From: Blastocatellia bacterium
GTDB taxonomy: Bacteria > Acidobacteriota > Blastocatellia > Chloracidobacteriales > JADJPF01
Assembly: GCA_016713405.1 (NCBI GenBank)
Contig: JADJPF010000004.1
Location: 434,001 to 498,000 of the forward strand
Length of the DNA stretch: 64,000 nucleotides
Direction of reading: 5' to 3'
In this document: piece after piece, positions 40,652 to 50,493 of the stretch
Numbering within the stretch: position 1 is the first letter of the stretch
How the letters are laid out: each line of letters starts with the position of its first letter
Notes under the pieces: model-generated
What the model saw: only the letters and a program-made list of their open reading frames with translations
Told to the model about the DNA's origin: nothing
Database searches by the model: none
Position numbers and translations under genes: made by a program

Positions 40652-42982
40652 TTATTTTTGTGAGTTAACTTCTTGGGTTATAAATTTTTCTACTAAAACT
40701 AAATTATTTGTTTTAGACCAATCAAGTATACTTACGTTTGGCTGTTGTTGATAATATTCTGTATTAGTATTTAATTCACTGATATATTTACTAGTAATAA
40801 TATTTAATAAATTATTTTGGTCATAAACTATTTTGCGGATTTTAGTGTTTGATGAAATGTTATGTTCTTGAATTATTTTTTTTAGGTTTAAGTCAAACTC
40901 TATTATTTTGTTAGATGATATAGCAAACCCTATTTTACTTGCATCATAGGCAATAGAAGCACCTCCTAAGCCTGTTATATCCCATTTTTCTAATAAAGTG
41001 CCGTTTATATTCCAAAGTTCTACACGTCGGCTAGGTTCATTTTCAGATACATGCCATTGTATTAAAGCTAAATCTTTAGCTGTGTAAATAAATTCTATTT
41101 CTCCAAATTGTTGGGTAAGCTCTTTAAGCTTTTGACTGCTACTGATATTCCAGATGGATAGCAAAGAGCTAGTTTCTTCTAATGGGTAAAAATTTCCACT
41201 TAAACGTTGTTCTAAAACTGGGTGTTGGATAGAAGCTAAAATAAATTGGTTAGGATCTATTGGAAAAGTTACTAGATAATCGTTTCTTTGGTAGGTTGTA
41301 ATTTTATTTATTAGTTTTCCTGTTTTAGTGTCTAAAATATTTATTCTATTAAGTCCTGTTAAAATAATAAATTGTCCATTAGAAGAAAAGCTTGCTCCAA
41401 CAAGTCGATTTGGTAATAGATCTTGAGAAATTTGATATATTTTTTCTTTTTTTAGCGAATCCCACACCTCTACTACATCTTCATTAAAATTATGCAAAAT
41501 AAATAGTTGATTATCTAAAGAAAACTGAGCTTGAAAGCGTCCTGGGTTTTGTTGTGATAAAGCAGAAACATCTATTTCTTCACTTTCTGTTGAAGCAATG
41601 ATTTTTTCTTGGTGGGACTTAATATCTACTAGGTTAACTACTGAATGTCTTTTAACTATTGTTATAGGGACTTTCCAACCTAAACTAGCAGTTATTTGAT
41701 AATAGTATTCTCTTAACAATAATTTACTTTGATATATAGTAGTTATAACTATAACTATTGTAAAAATTGTTAGGCTCCAGGTTAGGAAAGTCTTTATGCG
41801 TGCTTTTTTCTGCTGTTTTTCTCTTAGATAAGCAGAGAATAGATCTGCAAACTCTAACGCGCTTTTTGGTCGTTCATTAGGCTTTTTAGCCAAGGCAAAA
41901 AATATAGCATCTTCAACTTGTTTTGGTATATTTGAAACGACTTCTCTAATTGGTGGAGGCTCATCATTTAGATGTTGAACGGCTAGTTCAAATCCTTTAG
42001 AGGAAAAAGGCCGTTTACCAGCTAATAACTCATAAGCAATAATGCCTAAACTATAAATATCAGAGCTAGAAGTAATATTTGGGGAAGAAACACATTGCTC
42101 TGGTGACATATAAGGTAATGTTCCAATCATTGCACCAGTTTGTGTTATGTGGTTAACAGTATCTCTTAAAAGCTCAGTTTCTATACCTAATTCTTTTGTT
42201 TTAGCTTTTGCATTAGTTTCTGTTCTATCAGCATTACTATTGGATTGGGAGGAATTTTTTTCTTCGCTAGATTCAGTCTTTTTGCTTTTAGAACTAAGTT
42301 GAGCAAAAGTTTTGCTTAACTTTGCTGGTTCAATCAACAGGTTGCTATCTTCCTCATTTTCTTGAATTGAGGATTTATTCTCTTTATTATCAATATTTTG
42401 TCGGTCAAGTAGTTTAGCAACACCAAAATCAAGAACCTTAATTTTATAACTATCAACTTTTTCTAGCCAGATATTTTCTGGTTTAAGATCTCTATGAATT
42501 ATACCTAACTCGTGAGCAGCATTAATGGCATTGCACACTTGGGTTATTATTTCTACAGCTTGATTTAATGGCAGTTTACCTTTCTCTTTAAGTAGGCTAC
42601 GAAGTGTTTGACCAGATAAAAATTCCATTACTAAATAACCAATGGGTTGGTTATTAATTTCTACAAACCCAAAATCCATTACATCTACTACATTTGGATG
42701 TTTAATACGCCCAATAGCTTCTGCTTCACGGCGGAAACGTTCTAAAAAACCGCTTTTTGGTTTATCTTCACGAAGAATTTTTATTGCTACATCTCGTCTT
42801 AATCCTAGGTGAGTAGCGCGATAAACTGTTCCCATCCCACCTCTACCTAACCTGGACTCAATACGAAACTTTGCTGCTAGGATAGTTGAGCCGGGCATAC
42901 CTTCTTTTAGCTCAATATTATCTATAGGACAATTTATTAGTATATCTTCATAGCAGTTAAGGCACTTAGGACATTCTTTCAT
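40652..42982 (-). CDS. Transmembrane Ser/Thr kinase with N-terminal zinc ribbon and WD40-like C-terminus
   Basis: The protein is 776 residues. The N-terminus has Cys pairs (CPKCLNCYED, NCPID) of a zinc-ribbon type. The kinase has GRGGMGTVYRA, VAIKIL, HRDLKPEN and DFGVAKLL. The activation segment is split by a Ser/Lys/Glu-rich insert of about 85 residues before GTLPYMSPEQ. A membrane helix (LTWSLTIFTIVIVITTIY) follows at about 395. The outer part is beta-propeller-like, with WD40-like turns such as VEVWDSLKKEKIY, INILDTKTGK and LSIWNISSSQKL. It probably senses an external or surface ligand. Confidence 0.88.
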   Translation of the reverse strand: MKECPKCLNCYEDILINCPIDNIELKEGMPGSTILAAKFRIESRLGRGGMGTVYRATHLGLRRDVAIKILREDKPKSGFLERFRREAEAIGRIKHPNVVDVMDFGFVEINNQPIGYLVMEFLSGQTLRSLLKEKGKLPLNQAVEIITQVCNAINAAHELGIIHRDLKPENIWLEKVDSYKIKVLDFGVAKLLDRQNIDNKENKSSIQENEEDSNLLIEPAKLSKTFAQLSSKSKKTESSEEKNSSQSNSNADRTETNAKAKTKELGIETELLRDTVNHITQTGAMIGTLPYMSPEQCVSSPNITSSSDIYSLGIIAYELLAGKRPFSSKGFELAVQHLNDEPPPIREVVSNIPKQVEDAIFFALAKKPNERPKSALEFADLFSAYLREKQQKKARIKTFLTWSLTIFTIVIVITTIYQSKLLLREYYYQITASLGWKVPITIVKRHSVVNLVDIKSHQEKIIASTESEEIDVSALSQQNPGRFQAQFSLDNQLFILHNFNEDVVEVWDSLKKEKIYQISQDLLPNRLVGASFSSNGQFIILTGLNRINILDTKTGKLINKITTYQRNDYLVTFPIDPNQFILASIQHPVLEQRLSGNFYPLEETSSLLSIWNISSSQKLKELTQQFGEIEFIYTAKDLALIQWHVSENEPSRRVELWNINGTLLEKWDITGLGGASIAYDASKIGFAISSNKIIEFDLNLKKIIQEHNISSNTKIRKIVYDQNNLLNIITSKYISELNTNTEYYQQQPNVSILDWSKTNNLVLVEKFITQEVNSQK

Positions 42983-43098
42983 GATTTTATGGGATTTAAT
43001 TTATGGAATTTAATAAAGTAACTTGTTGATTATACAAGAATAGTAAAAAAGAATGTAGTTAAGAAATAAAAATAGGTATAAAAATTTTATTATAGATT

Positions 43099-43851
43099 TT
43101 AATTTATTGGGGAACAATCCTCATATTTTGGTTGTTGTTTTTGTAGGTCATAACAAAATTCACCTGGAGAACAAGCACTAAAACGTTTGGGATCTTTTAT
43201 TGTCCAAAGAGTATTGGTTATTGAGTCTATATAAAACCAACGTATGCCAGTCTTAAAGGCATGAGGCTTAAATTCTGAAATAGGAAGTGCGTCCATAAGA
43301 TATTCTAAAATAACAATTTCTTCGCTACTGTTATTTCCACCACCACTATTACCATTATTAGTGCCACCACCATTAGTGCCACCACCATTAGTGCCACCAC
43401 TATTACCATTATTAGTGCCACCACTATTTTTAACAGAATTTTCTATGCTTTTATTTGAACTTGGTTTGTTTTGCTTAGAAATTCTACGTTCCAGTTTTGT
43501 TGGAACCATGACAAAAGCATAACCACTTTTGTTAAAGACAGTTTTGCCACAGCTTAAAACTTCCATTTTGCCAAATTCTTCACCTACATAACCTGCTGCT
43601 GCAAGTTGTCCTGGTGTGGCAAACGAATCATTAGATATATAATAGGTGTAATTTGCTTGGAGAAACGTTTTTAGAGTAGCAGTAGCAGAAGCTTCATTAG
43701 CTGCAATTTTAGCAGACATAAGGTTTAAGGTAGCTAAAGAACAAAGAATAAGGACAACTACTGTAACCATAAGTAGCTCAATTAGGGAAAAACCTGAAGA
43801 GGTTGATTTAAGGGATTTTAATCTGTTAAAAGCTTTTGGCTTCAAACTCAT
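43099..43851 (-). CDS. Type IV pilin-like (prepilin) protein
   Basis: The prepilin peptidase site and hydrophobic helix are clear: GFSLIELLMVTVVVLILCSL from residue 20. The globular part includes a low-complexity insert of Gly, Thr and Asn repeats (GGTNGGGTNGGGTNNGNSGG, about 150-170), mirrored by DNA repeats at about 43340-43430. A pair of late Cys (CSPGEFCYD) could form a disulphide. Its start lies 26 bases inside the upstream kinase gene with a ribosome site GGAGG, so the two are coupled. No assembly genes are nearby. It may be a minor pilin or a pseudopilin. Confidence 0.85.
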   Translation of the reverse strand: MSLKPKAFNRLKSLKSTSSGFSLIELLMVTVVVLILCSLATLNLMSAKIAANEASATATLKTFLQANYTYYISNDSFATPGQLAAAGYVGEEFGKMEVLSCGKTVFNKSGYAFVMVPTKLERRISKQNKPSSNKSIENSVKNSGGTNNGNSGGTNGGGTNGGGTNNGNSGGGNNSSEEIVILEYLMDALPISEFKPHAFKTGIRWFYIDSITNTLWTIKDPKRFSACSPGEFCYDLQKQQPKYEDCSPIN

Positions 43852-44811
43852 TTTTCCTCCAACTAGATAGAGTCTGCCAAAATGATGATGTTTTGCTATC
43901 TAATTTTTTATCTTTGTTCATATTTGAATCAATACAGTCAACATTTGTTTGGTTAACAGCTTTTTCAAAAGCGTTAGCAAATTCAATAGCTGTTGAAAAA
44001 CGCTTTGTAGGATCTTTTTCTAATGCCTTAAAAACAACTTCCTGAATATTATTTGATAGATTGGGAATTGTTGGAGGTGATAACCTCATATGTCCCATTG
44101 CAATCACAACAGGGCTAACATTATTAAATGGTGGATGACCGCTTAACATTTCATAAACTGTAATTGCTAAAGAATAAATATCTGTTCTTTCATCAAGTTC
44201 TTGATATTTACATTGTTCAGGGGATAAATAATAAAGTGTTCCTACTATTTTTCCTGAAGTTGTAATAGTTTTTAGGTAAGCATCATCTTTTGTTCCATAA
44301 ACAATTTTTGCCGTCCCAAAATCAAGTATCTTAATTTGTTGTTCTTCACTTACCCAAATGTTATTTGGATTTAGATCTCGATGAATAATACCCCGATTAT
44401 GAATAGCTTGGAGTCCTGATGCTAATTGATTAAAAAACTACAAATTTGTTTAAGTGTTAAATTTTCAGTAGAGATAATTTTATCTAAAGTCTTACCTTCC
44501 ACAAATTCCATTACTATAAAAGGATATTTATATTCATAAATACCAGAATCAAATATATTGATTATATTAGGATGTGAGACACGCTTTAGTAGCTCATACT
44601 CACGGCGAAAAAATTTTAATCTTTCTTTAACTAAGTCTATAGTTAAATCTTCTTGGTCAAAAAAATCTATTAGTTTAATAGAAACAAATTTATTATTTTC
44701 AAGATCTAAAGCCTTATAAACATAAGATGATCCACCTTGTCCAATTAAATCCTTAATTTCATAACGCTCTTTTATTAGCTTAAATTTAACGTGTGAGGTT
44801 GCGTTTTCCAT
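43826..44811 (-). CDS. Soluble Ser/Thr kinase with altered catalytic loop, one frameshift
   Basis: A one-base break in the A run at 44432-44437 splits the gene; correction gives FNQLASGLQAIHNRGIIHRD and a complete domain of about 328 residues. Present are GQGGSSYVYKA, VSIKLI, DFGTAKI and LYYLSPEQ. The catalytic loop reads HRDLNPNN, with Asn where Ser/Thr kinases have Lys (HRDLKPEN). The glycine loop also lacks its third Gly. Activity could be reduced. No membrane segment is seen. The 3' end overlaps the pilin-like gene by 26 bases. Confidence 0.8.
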
Positions 44812-44941
44812 ATTAACTTTTGCGAGAAATTATATGCTTTTTTCTTATAATTGCCTAATGATAGTTTAATAAAATATTATTAGAATATTATCAAAATATT
44901 AATAACTTTTATAGGCAAGATTTGCTAAGATTTTCTTATTT

Positions 44942-45628
44942 TTAACCTGCAAACTTATAACCAATCCATGGCTCAGTTAGAATATACTTAGGGTTTTCTG
45001 GATCAGGCTCTATCTTGCGCCTTAGTTGGTTAATAAATACTCGTAAATAGCCGGATTGTTCTAAGGATTTTGGCCCCCAAACTGCTTGTAGCAATGTTTG
45101 ACGGGTTACTACTTTTCCTGCATTGCTCATTAAATACCTTAAAACATCAAATTCTTTTGGGGTTAATTTTACTTCTTTACCATTAACTAAAACTTGCCTG
45201 CTACTAGCATCAATTGTTATATCTCCAACACTTAAAACAGCTTCGGTTTCTTCAATATTATGAGATCTTCTTAAGACGGCTCTCATACGTGCTAATAACT
45301 CATCCATGCTAAAAGGCTTAATTACATAGTCATCTGCTCCTAAATCAAGAGCAGCAATTTTATCAAATTCTACACCTCTAGCAGAAAGGATAATTATTGG
45401 TACAGCAGAAGTTTTACGTATAGTTTTACAAACTTCAAAGCCTAGCATTCCTGGCATAATTAGATCCAAAATAATTAGATCTGGCATTTGTTTTTCAACC
45501 ATTTTTAGTGCTTCCGGGCCATTAGTTGCTACTTTTACATCATATCCTCTAGGTGGCAAGCTTGCACTCATTACCCTTAAAATTTGTGGTTCATCATCAA
45601 CTACTAAAACTGTAGGTTTACGACTCAT
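44942..45628 (-). CDS. OmpR/KdpE-type response regulator
   Basis: The protein is 228 residues. The receiver has VLVVDDEP, the phospho-Asp in LIILDLIMPGMLG, and the Lys of DYVIKPF. The winged-helix DNA-binding domain has KLTPKEFDVLRYL and ends with KdpE-like YLRVFINQLRRKIEP and ILTEPWIGYKF. It overlaps the sensor gene by ATGA. No kdpFABC operon is in the window, so potassium control is not assured. Confidence 0.92.
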   Translation of the reverse strand: MSRKPTVLVVDDEPQILRVMSASLPPRGYDVKVATNGPEALKMVEKQMPDLIILDLIMPGMLGFEVCKTIRKTSAVPIIILSARGVEFDKIAALDLGADDYVIKPFSMDELLARMRAVLRRSHNIEETEAVLSVGDITIDASSRQVLVNGKEVKLTPKEFDVLRYLMSNAGKVVTRQTLLQAVWGPKSLEQSGYLRVFINQLRRKIEPDPENPKYILTEPWIGYKFAG

Positions 45629-47207
45629 AAATCTCCTTTTATTGAAATAGCTTGAGCTAGTTGTTGTTTAGCTAAGGGTAGAGAAAAATAAAAAGTTGCT
45701 GTTTTTCCTTCTTCAGCTTCTACCCAAATTTTGCCGTTATGAACTTCAATAATTCCTTTAGCAATAGCTAAACCCATACCAGTACCTTCACAATACTGGC
45801 TTTGACTTCCACGAAAAAATTTATCAAAAACATGACTCAAATCACTAGCAGGAATACCAATTCCTTGGTCTTTAACAGCTATTATTATTTCCTTGTTTTT
45901 CTCTAAAGCAGTAATCTTAATTTCTTTTCCTTCAGGGCTATATTTAGCGGCATTTTCTACTAGATTAGTTAATACCTCTGCAATCATGGCTATATCTACT
46001 TGGATTTCAGGTAATTTGTCTGCAATATCTACTATTACTTTATGATTTCGGGTTACTACAGAACAACGTTCTAAAACTTCTTCAACAATTTCTTTTAATG
46101 GAATAAATTGTTTATTTGGTTTTACACTATCTCCTTCAATACGTGCCATTTCCAACAAGTTACGTACAATTTTTGTTAAGCGATAAGTTTCTTCACTAAT
46201 AATTAGGTGAAACTCTTTTAACATATCTTTTTCCCATTCAATATCATCTTGTAAAAGATTATCAACAGAGGCACGAATAGAGGTTAAAGGAGTTCTTAAA
46301 CTATGAGAAACAGAAGCAAGAATAGCTGTTTTTAATTTATCACTTTCACGCAAGGCTTCAGCACGACTAACTTCTTGTAAAAAATGCGCCCGTTCCAAGG
46401 CTAAAGCTACTAAACCAACTATAGCATCAATTGTTGCCCGCTCTGGCATATCAGAAACTAATACCATTACGCCTTTAACACTGTCAGCAACTTTTATTGG
46501 AATATACAAAGTTTTGTTAGTTGGTTTTTTTATACTCTTTTTATTTTTTGAAATATAGGTACTAGATACAGGTTCATTAGTTGTATTTACTTCATCCACA
46601 ATTTGCTTTAATGGAGTAAAAGTTCTTATGCTTGAAGAATCTGAACGCGCGTCTAATTTTTGCCAATCATCATTGTTTTCTTCTTGAAGGAAAATTGCAC
46701 AATACTTAAATTTAAAAATTTCCTTTACTTGTTTTGCTATAGAAGAAACAGCCGTGACAGAATCAGATGTTGCTAATATCTCTTTACTAAGCTGATAAAG
46801 CTTTAATACTTCTTCTCGGCGGCTTTCTGCCTCATAAGCACGTTTACGTAAGGCAGATGATAGCTGACTTGTGATAACAGCCGTTACTAAAAAACCGAAA
46901 AATCTATCCAACTTTGTGCTTCAGAAACTAAGAATTTCCCATTATAAAGAAATAAATAGTAATAAGAAAACACACTAAGTATTGATGAGATAATTCCAAA
47001 TGTTAAGCCACTAATAATAGAAGTAGTTAAGACTACAAGTAATAAACTTAAAGCAATTGTTGCCGGGCCCACAGCAGGAAACACAACACTATAAAATGCA
47101 GTTACTACAGCGACCCCACCAAATGTAACTAAATAGCCTAAATAGCGCAATTGTGTTGCACTAGCGTTATTATGTAAGTAGTTTACAAGATCAATAATTG
47201 GTGACAT
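45625..47207 (-). CDS. KdpD-like sensor histidine kinase (DUF4118-GAF-HisKA-HATPase), one frameshift
   Basis: The N-terminus has several membrane helices of the DUF4118 type (LGYLVTFGGVAVVTAFYS, ISGLTFGIISSILSVFSYYY). A GAF-like domain, HisKA (ASVSHSLRTPLTSIRASVD) and HATPase (NLVENAAKYSPEG, DQGIGIP, GTGMGLAIAKGI) follow. The N-terminal KdpD osmosensor and USP-like parts of classical KdpD are absent. An A run at 46898-46902 lacks one base; restoring it gives WIDFFGFLVTAVI across the fourth helix. The gene is co-transcribed with the regulator at 44942. Confidence 0.87.
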
Positions 47208-47440
47208 TTAAGTTAAAATTTACATTAAGGTTTTGGATTTTTAGTAAAAGTCTAATTATACTTTATTAAAATTCCAAAGGGCTGTTAATTTTTCGTTAAG
47301 ATTTAAAATGTAGTGGTAATAACAGTAAAAACTTTTTTGTGCGAAGTCAAATATAAATTTTAGAGAAAGAAGAATTAAGGGTAGTTACAACAATTGACTT
47401 AAAAAATTATATGTAAGGAATTAATAGTTATAGATATCAA

Positions 47441-48892
47441 TTAATCTGCAAAAAGTCGAATAGGTTTTTCTTTGTCTATTTCTTTTCCTGAAGTAAAATC
47501 ACGCATCTTATTAATCCAATTTAGATAAAGTGTAAAATCACCTTGAAGCTGTTTTCTTAACTCTTCTGTAGGTATACCTAAATCGTTAGCTTTAGCTTTC
47601 AATCGCGCTTCTGCTAGCTCAATTCCGGGCCAGAGTTTACCACCAATAGCTGTTTGAAAACCTCTATCATACTTAAACCCAAATTCAGTAATACTAGGAG
47701 GGATCAATTGGTAATTATCATTTAATCCACAACTTGCATAAGGAAAACCTATAGCCCAGTCTAAATGGAAGCCAATTAAGTAGTCTGATGGGTTAATAGA
47801 AACCTGTCCATGAGTTATACAATTATTAGCTTTAATTTTGTATTTACTACGAAGTATCTGTGTAAGTAATTTACAAGCATAGATTTGAGCTTCATTAATA
47901 TCTTCTGGATTAAGCTTGACATTTGCTGACCAATTACCTTCAAAAGCTACCCCAATAAAACTATGATTAAGTCTTACATAAACTGCTTCATCATCTCCCC
48001 AAATAGAGTTACCCGAATGATTAGCATAATGTTGGTCACGCACAACTCGGTAAATTTGACCAAATCTATCTATAACATAATTATAAAGTTTTTCTTCTTT
48101 TACATATTGAATCAAATTAGAAGATTTTCCCTTTAACCTACTGTTATAGGTTGGTTCAAATGGAAGTAGGTCACTTTGAGTTACATGATATAGAATACCT
48201 ACAGGATTTTTCTTTTCTTCTGGATAAAAAATAGCTTGTTTTACATCAAAAGGTAGAGCGACTTTCTTTTTTGGAGCTTTACGGCTTAATGCAAAAAAAT
48301 TGCGCTCTTCTGTCTCTGTTTCATATTGGATTAAAATTCTTCCCCCATTACTATATTGCTCATAATTATCATTTTTTTCTACTAACCAAACGTCGGATAA
48401 TGTAAAACTTTCTATTTTGTCAGAATTTTCCGGTTGATTAATAGGCCCGTCACCATTGATTGCTACAGGAACAGGTGAAGTAACTACTATTACTTTAGCT
48501 TCAGGTTTGCCAACTTGTAAATTTAAGTCAAAAATTCCTGCTTCACGAGCATTTTGATAAACAATTTGGCCTAACATTATAGTAGTTATTGTAATAGCCA
48601 GCGTACTAACTAAAAAAACTGGATAACGAACACGATATAACCAATAGACTAATGCTAGTTCACGAGGTTTAGGACTATCAGCAGGTAAAAACTGTAGTAG
48701 CTCTTCTAGTATTGCTTTACGGAAAGTTAATTGTTTTAACCAAATAAAACGATCTGTAAGAGGTGAATTAGGATATTTACTAAGAGTGTTACGAAGGAAT
48801 TTTAATTTTTCTGATGGAATAGTAATAAAACGGGAATATTCTTCCACTAAACGGGTATATGTTGGATCAGGATGTTCTAAAGATTGTCTCAC
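47441..48892 (-). CDS. Membrane-anchored N-acetylmuramoyl-L-alanine amidase-like protein
   Basis: The protein is 483 residues. A single membrane helix (YPVFLVSTLAITITTIMLG) near residue 95 follows a cytoplasmic helical N-terminus. The outer C-terminal half resembles Amidase_2/PGRP: GILYHVTQSD (first zinc His), YVIDRFGQIYRVV, SFIGVAFEGNW and ITHGQVSINP (second zinc His). It would cut the amide between muramic acid and the stem peptide. The final DPGxxFPW signature is replaced by a divergent HLDWAIGFPY. The number of zinc ligands is not certain, so a binding-only role is possible. Confidence 0.75.
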   Translation of the reverse strand: MRQSLEHPDPTYTRLVEEYSRFITIPSEKLKFLRNTLSKYPNSPLTDRFIWLKQLTFRKAILEELLQFLPADSPKPRELALVYWLYRVRYPVFLVSTLAITITTIMLGQIVYQNAREAGIFDLNLQVGKPEAKVIVVTSPVPVAINGDGPINQPENSDKIESFTLSDVWLVEKNDNYEQYSNGGRILIQYETETEERNFFALSRKAPKKKVALPFDVKQAIFYPEEKKNPVGILYHVTQSDLLPFEPTYNSRLKGKSSNLIQYVKEEKLYNYVIDRFGQIYRVVRDQHYANHSGNSIWGDDEAVYVRLNHSFIGVAFEGNWSANVKLNPEDINEAQIYACKLLTQILRSKYKIKANNCITHGQVSINPSDYLIGFHLDWAIGFPYASCGLNDNYQLIPPSITEFGFKYDRGFQTAIGGKLWPGIELAEARLKAKANDLGIPTEELRKQLQGDFTLYLNWINKMRDFTSGKEIDKEKPIRLFAD

Positions 48893-49083
48893 CTGACTAC
48901 CTCAAAACTAGAATAAAAAATTATAATATTTTTATTGTTTTGGAAAAATATTAAACTTAACAACTATTTTTATTAGTTAAAGTAATACTTCATATAGCTA
49001 ATGCTAATTATAATAAATCACAGTATTTAATATAATCAAGACAAAAATACGATATAAAATTTTAATTGGTAGAGAATATAAAC

Positions 49084-49118
49084 AATAAAGGAAGCAAAGT
49101 TTTATTGCTTCCTTTATT
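49084..49118 (-). terminator. Terminator downstream of hfq-like gene
   Basis: AATAAAGGAAGCAA (49084-49097) and TTGCTTCCTTTATT (49105-49118) form a perfect 14-base stem 27 bases beyond the hfq-like stop. Confidence 0.6.
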
Positions 49119-49144
49119 TGATTAAATTTAGATAAATTTGACAA

Positions 49145-49666
49145 CTAGTATTTTTTAGGAGGTTTTTGCACACGAAAAGTTTTGTTTTTTGATGAATCAA
49201 ATCTATTTTCAGATCTATTTTCAGAAAAGCTTTGGGAATCTTCTCTAGGACTTCTATGTTGGTAAGAATCAGGTGGTCTTGAATCTTCAGTGTCTGAAGG
49301 TCGTGGACGAGGAGTAAAAGACCTTCTATCATCACTTGAACTATCTTCTCTAGGTCTAAAACCACCTGGACGAGGAGTAAAAGGTCTTCTAGGTGCATCA
49401 CCTGAACTAGCATCTTGACCATCTCTAGGCTTAAAGCCACCTGGACGCGGCCTAAAGGGTCTTTTTGGCTTTTGCATTCCTATATAGTTAATTCCTTGTT
49501 TATAGACCATTTGATCTTGGCCGTTTGACTCAAGTGTAATTGAAAATTGGTCATAACACTTGATTATTCCTATCATTTTTATTTTTCCAAAATTTACTGC
49601 TACAGGAATTTTTTCATTTTTTGCTTTTTCTAAAAAATTATCTTGAACATTAATATCGCTAGCCAT
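49145..49666 (-). CDS. hfq: Hfq-like RNA chaperone with long Arg/Pro/Gly tail
   Basis: Residues 1-65 fit the Hfq Sm fold: NVQDNFLEKAKNEKIPVAVN, then GKIKMIGIIKCYDQFSITLE (Sm1) and QMVYKQGINYI (Sm2, where E. coli has YKHAISTV). Residues 66-173 are a disordered tail with repeated RPFRPRPGGFKPR, RPFTPRPGGFRPR and RSFTPRPRPSD units, then an acidic/Ser-rich end. Known Hfq tails are usually much shorter. Hfq hexamers pair small RNAs with mRNAs, and the basic repeats probably add RNA binding. The ribosome site AAGGAGAGC lies before ATG 49666. Confidence 0.8.
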   Translation of the reverse strand: MASDINVQDNFLEKAKNEKIPVAVNFGKIKMIGIIKCYDQFSITLESNGQDQMVYKQGINYIGMQKPKRPFRPRPGGFKPRDGQDASSGDAPRRPFTPRPGGFRPREDSSSDDRRSFTPRPRPSDTEDSRPPDSYQHRSPREDSQSFSENRSENRFDSSKNKTFRVQKPPKKY

Positions 49667-49693
49667 TTTAGCTCTCCTTAACTTAAAACAAGG

Positions 49694-50305
49694 TTAATTT
49701 TCGGTTGTCATCTCTATTTTATTTACAGGGTTTTTTGATAACCCAGGATTTGTATCACCCATAATGGCTTCATCGCTGTTGCGTGAGGTGCGAATGTGTT
49801 TTTCCATTTGTGCCTGTGCTTGTGCTAAACCAAGCTTACCTACACAGTCCTGGCAAATATAAAATCTTTTACTAGTTAGCTCATCTTTATGAGTAATATG
49901 ATTATAGGATTTACTTGGATCAAATTTAGTATTACAAACTAGACAATTAGAAAGTCCTACACCAGCATTTTCATCTAGGAGTTTTTGACAGGCTGTAACT
50001 AACGATATACTAGAAACTTGTTTTACTGCGCCTGTACGAAATCGCCCTGAAGATTCTTGTGCTGCTTTATATAAATTTGCTAGTAATGTTGTTATTGGTT
50101 CTTGATGCAGACGTGAATCTAACCGGACGGTATCTCCTTCTAATTCTGTGATATCCAGCATTTTATCAGTTAATTTTAAGCGGGAATCACGATAAACCGT
50201 AACATAAGCTTTGCTAACATCTCCAGCAAAATGCCAACGCAACGCGCCAAATTCAGATAATCCAATTAATTTTGTTAATAATTTTTCTAGAACGTCTTCT
50301 TCCAT
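49694..50305 (-). CDS. Unknown protein with Cys4 zinc site
   Basis: The protein is about 203 residues from ATG 50305; an upstream TTG at 50362 is less likely. The C-terminal half has CLVC and CQDC about 32 residues apart (NCLVCNTKFDPSK ... FYICQDCVGKLG), a probable zinc finger. The N-terminal part is mixed alpha/beta with no known motif. It lies 27 bases upstream of the hfq-like gene on the same strand, so co-transcription with an RNA chaperone is likely. Its function is not recognised. Confidence 0.65.
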   Translation of the reverse strand: MEEDVLEKLLTKLIGLSEFGALRWHFAGDVSKAYVTVYRDSRLKLTDKMLDITELEGDTVRLDSRLHQEPITTLLANLYKAAQESSGRFRTGAVKQVSSISLVTACQKLLDENAGVGLSNCLVCNTKFDPSKSYNHITHKDELTSKRFYICQDCVGKLGLAQAQAQMEKHIRTSRNSDEAIMGDTNPGLSKNPVNKIEMTTEN

Positions 50306-50493
50306 AATTTTTAGTTGATTTTTATTAGAAACAAAACTTGACCAATAAATCACTATAGACAATAAAATGTGATATTATTCTCAACCTACGCTAGAAGCAA
50401 AGAGTTTTACCTTTTTTATTCAGTTTTATCTCAATATTTATTCTATATTAAAAGTAACCTTAGCGGCATTTTGCCAAATTTTGAGGAGGTTTG

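Noticed and set aside
44942..47207. A potassium-sensing KdpDE system
   Set aside because: The sensor lacks the KdpD N-terminal domain and no kdpFABC genes are present, so only the family resemblance is claimed.
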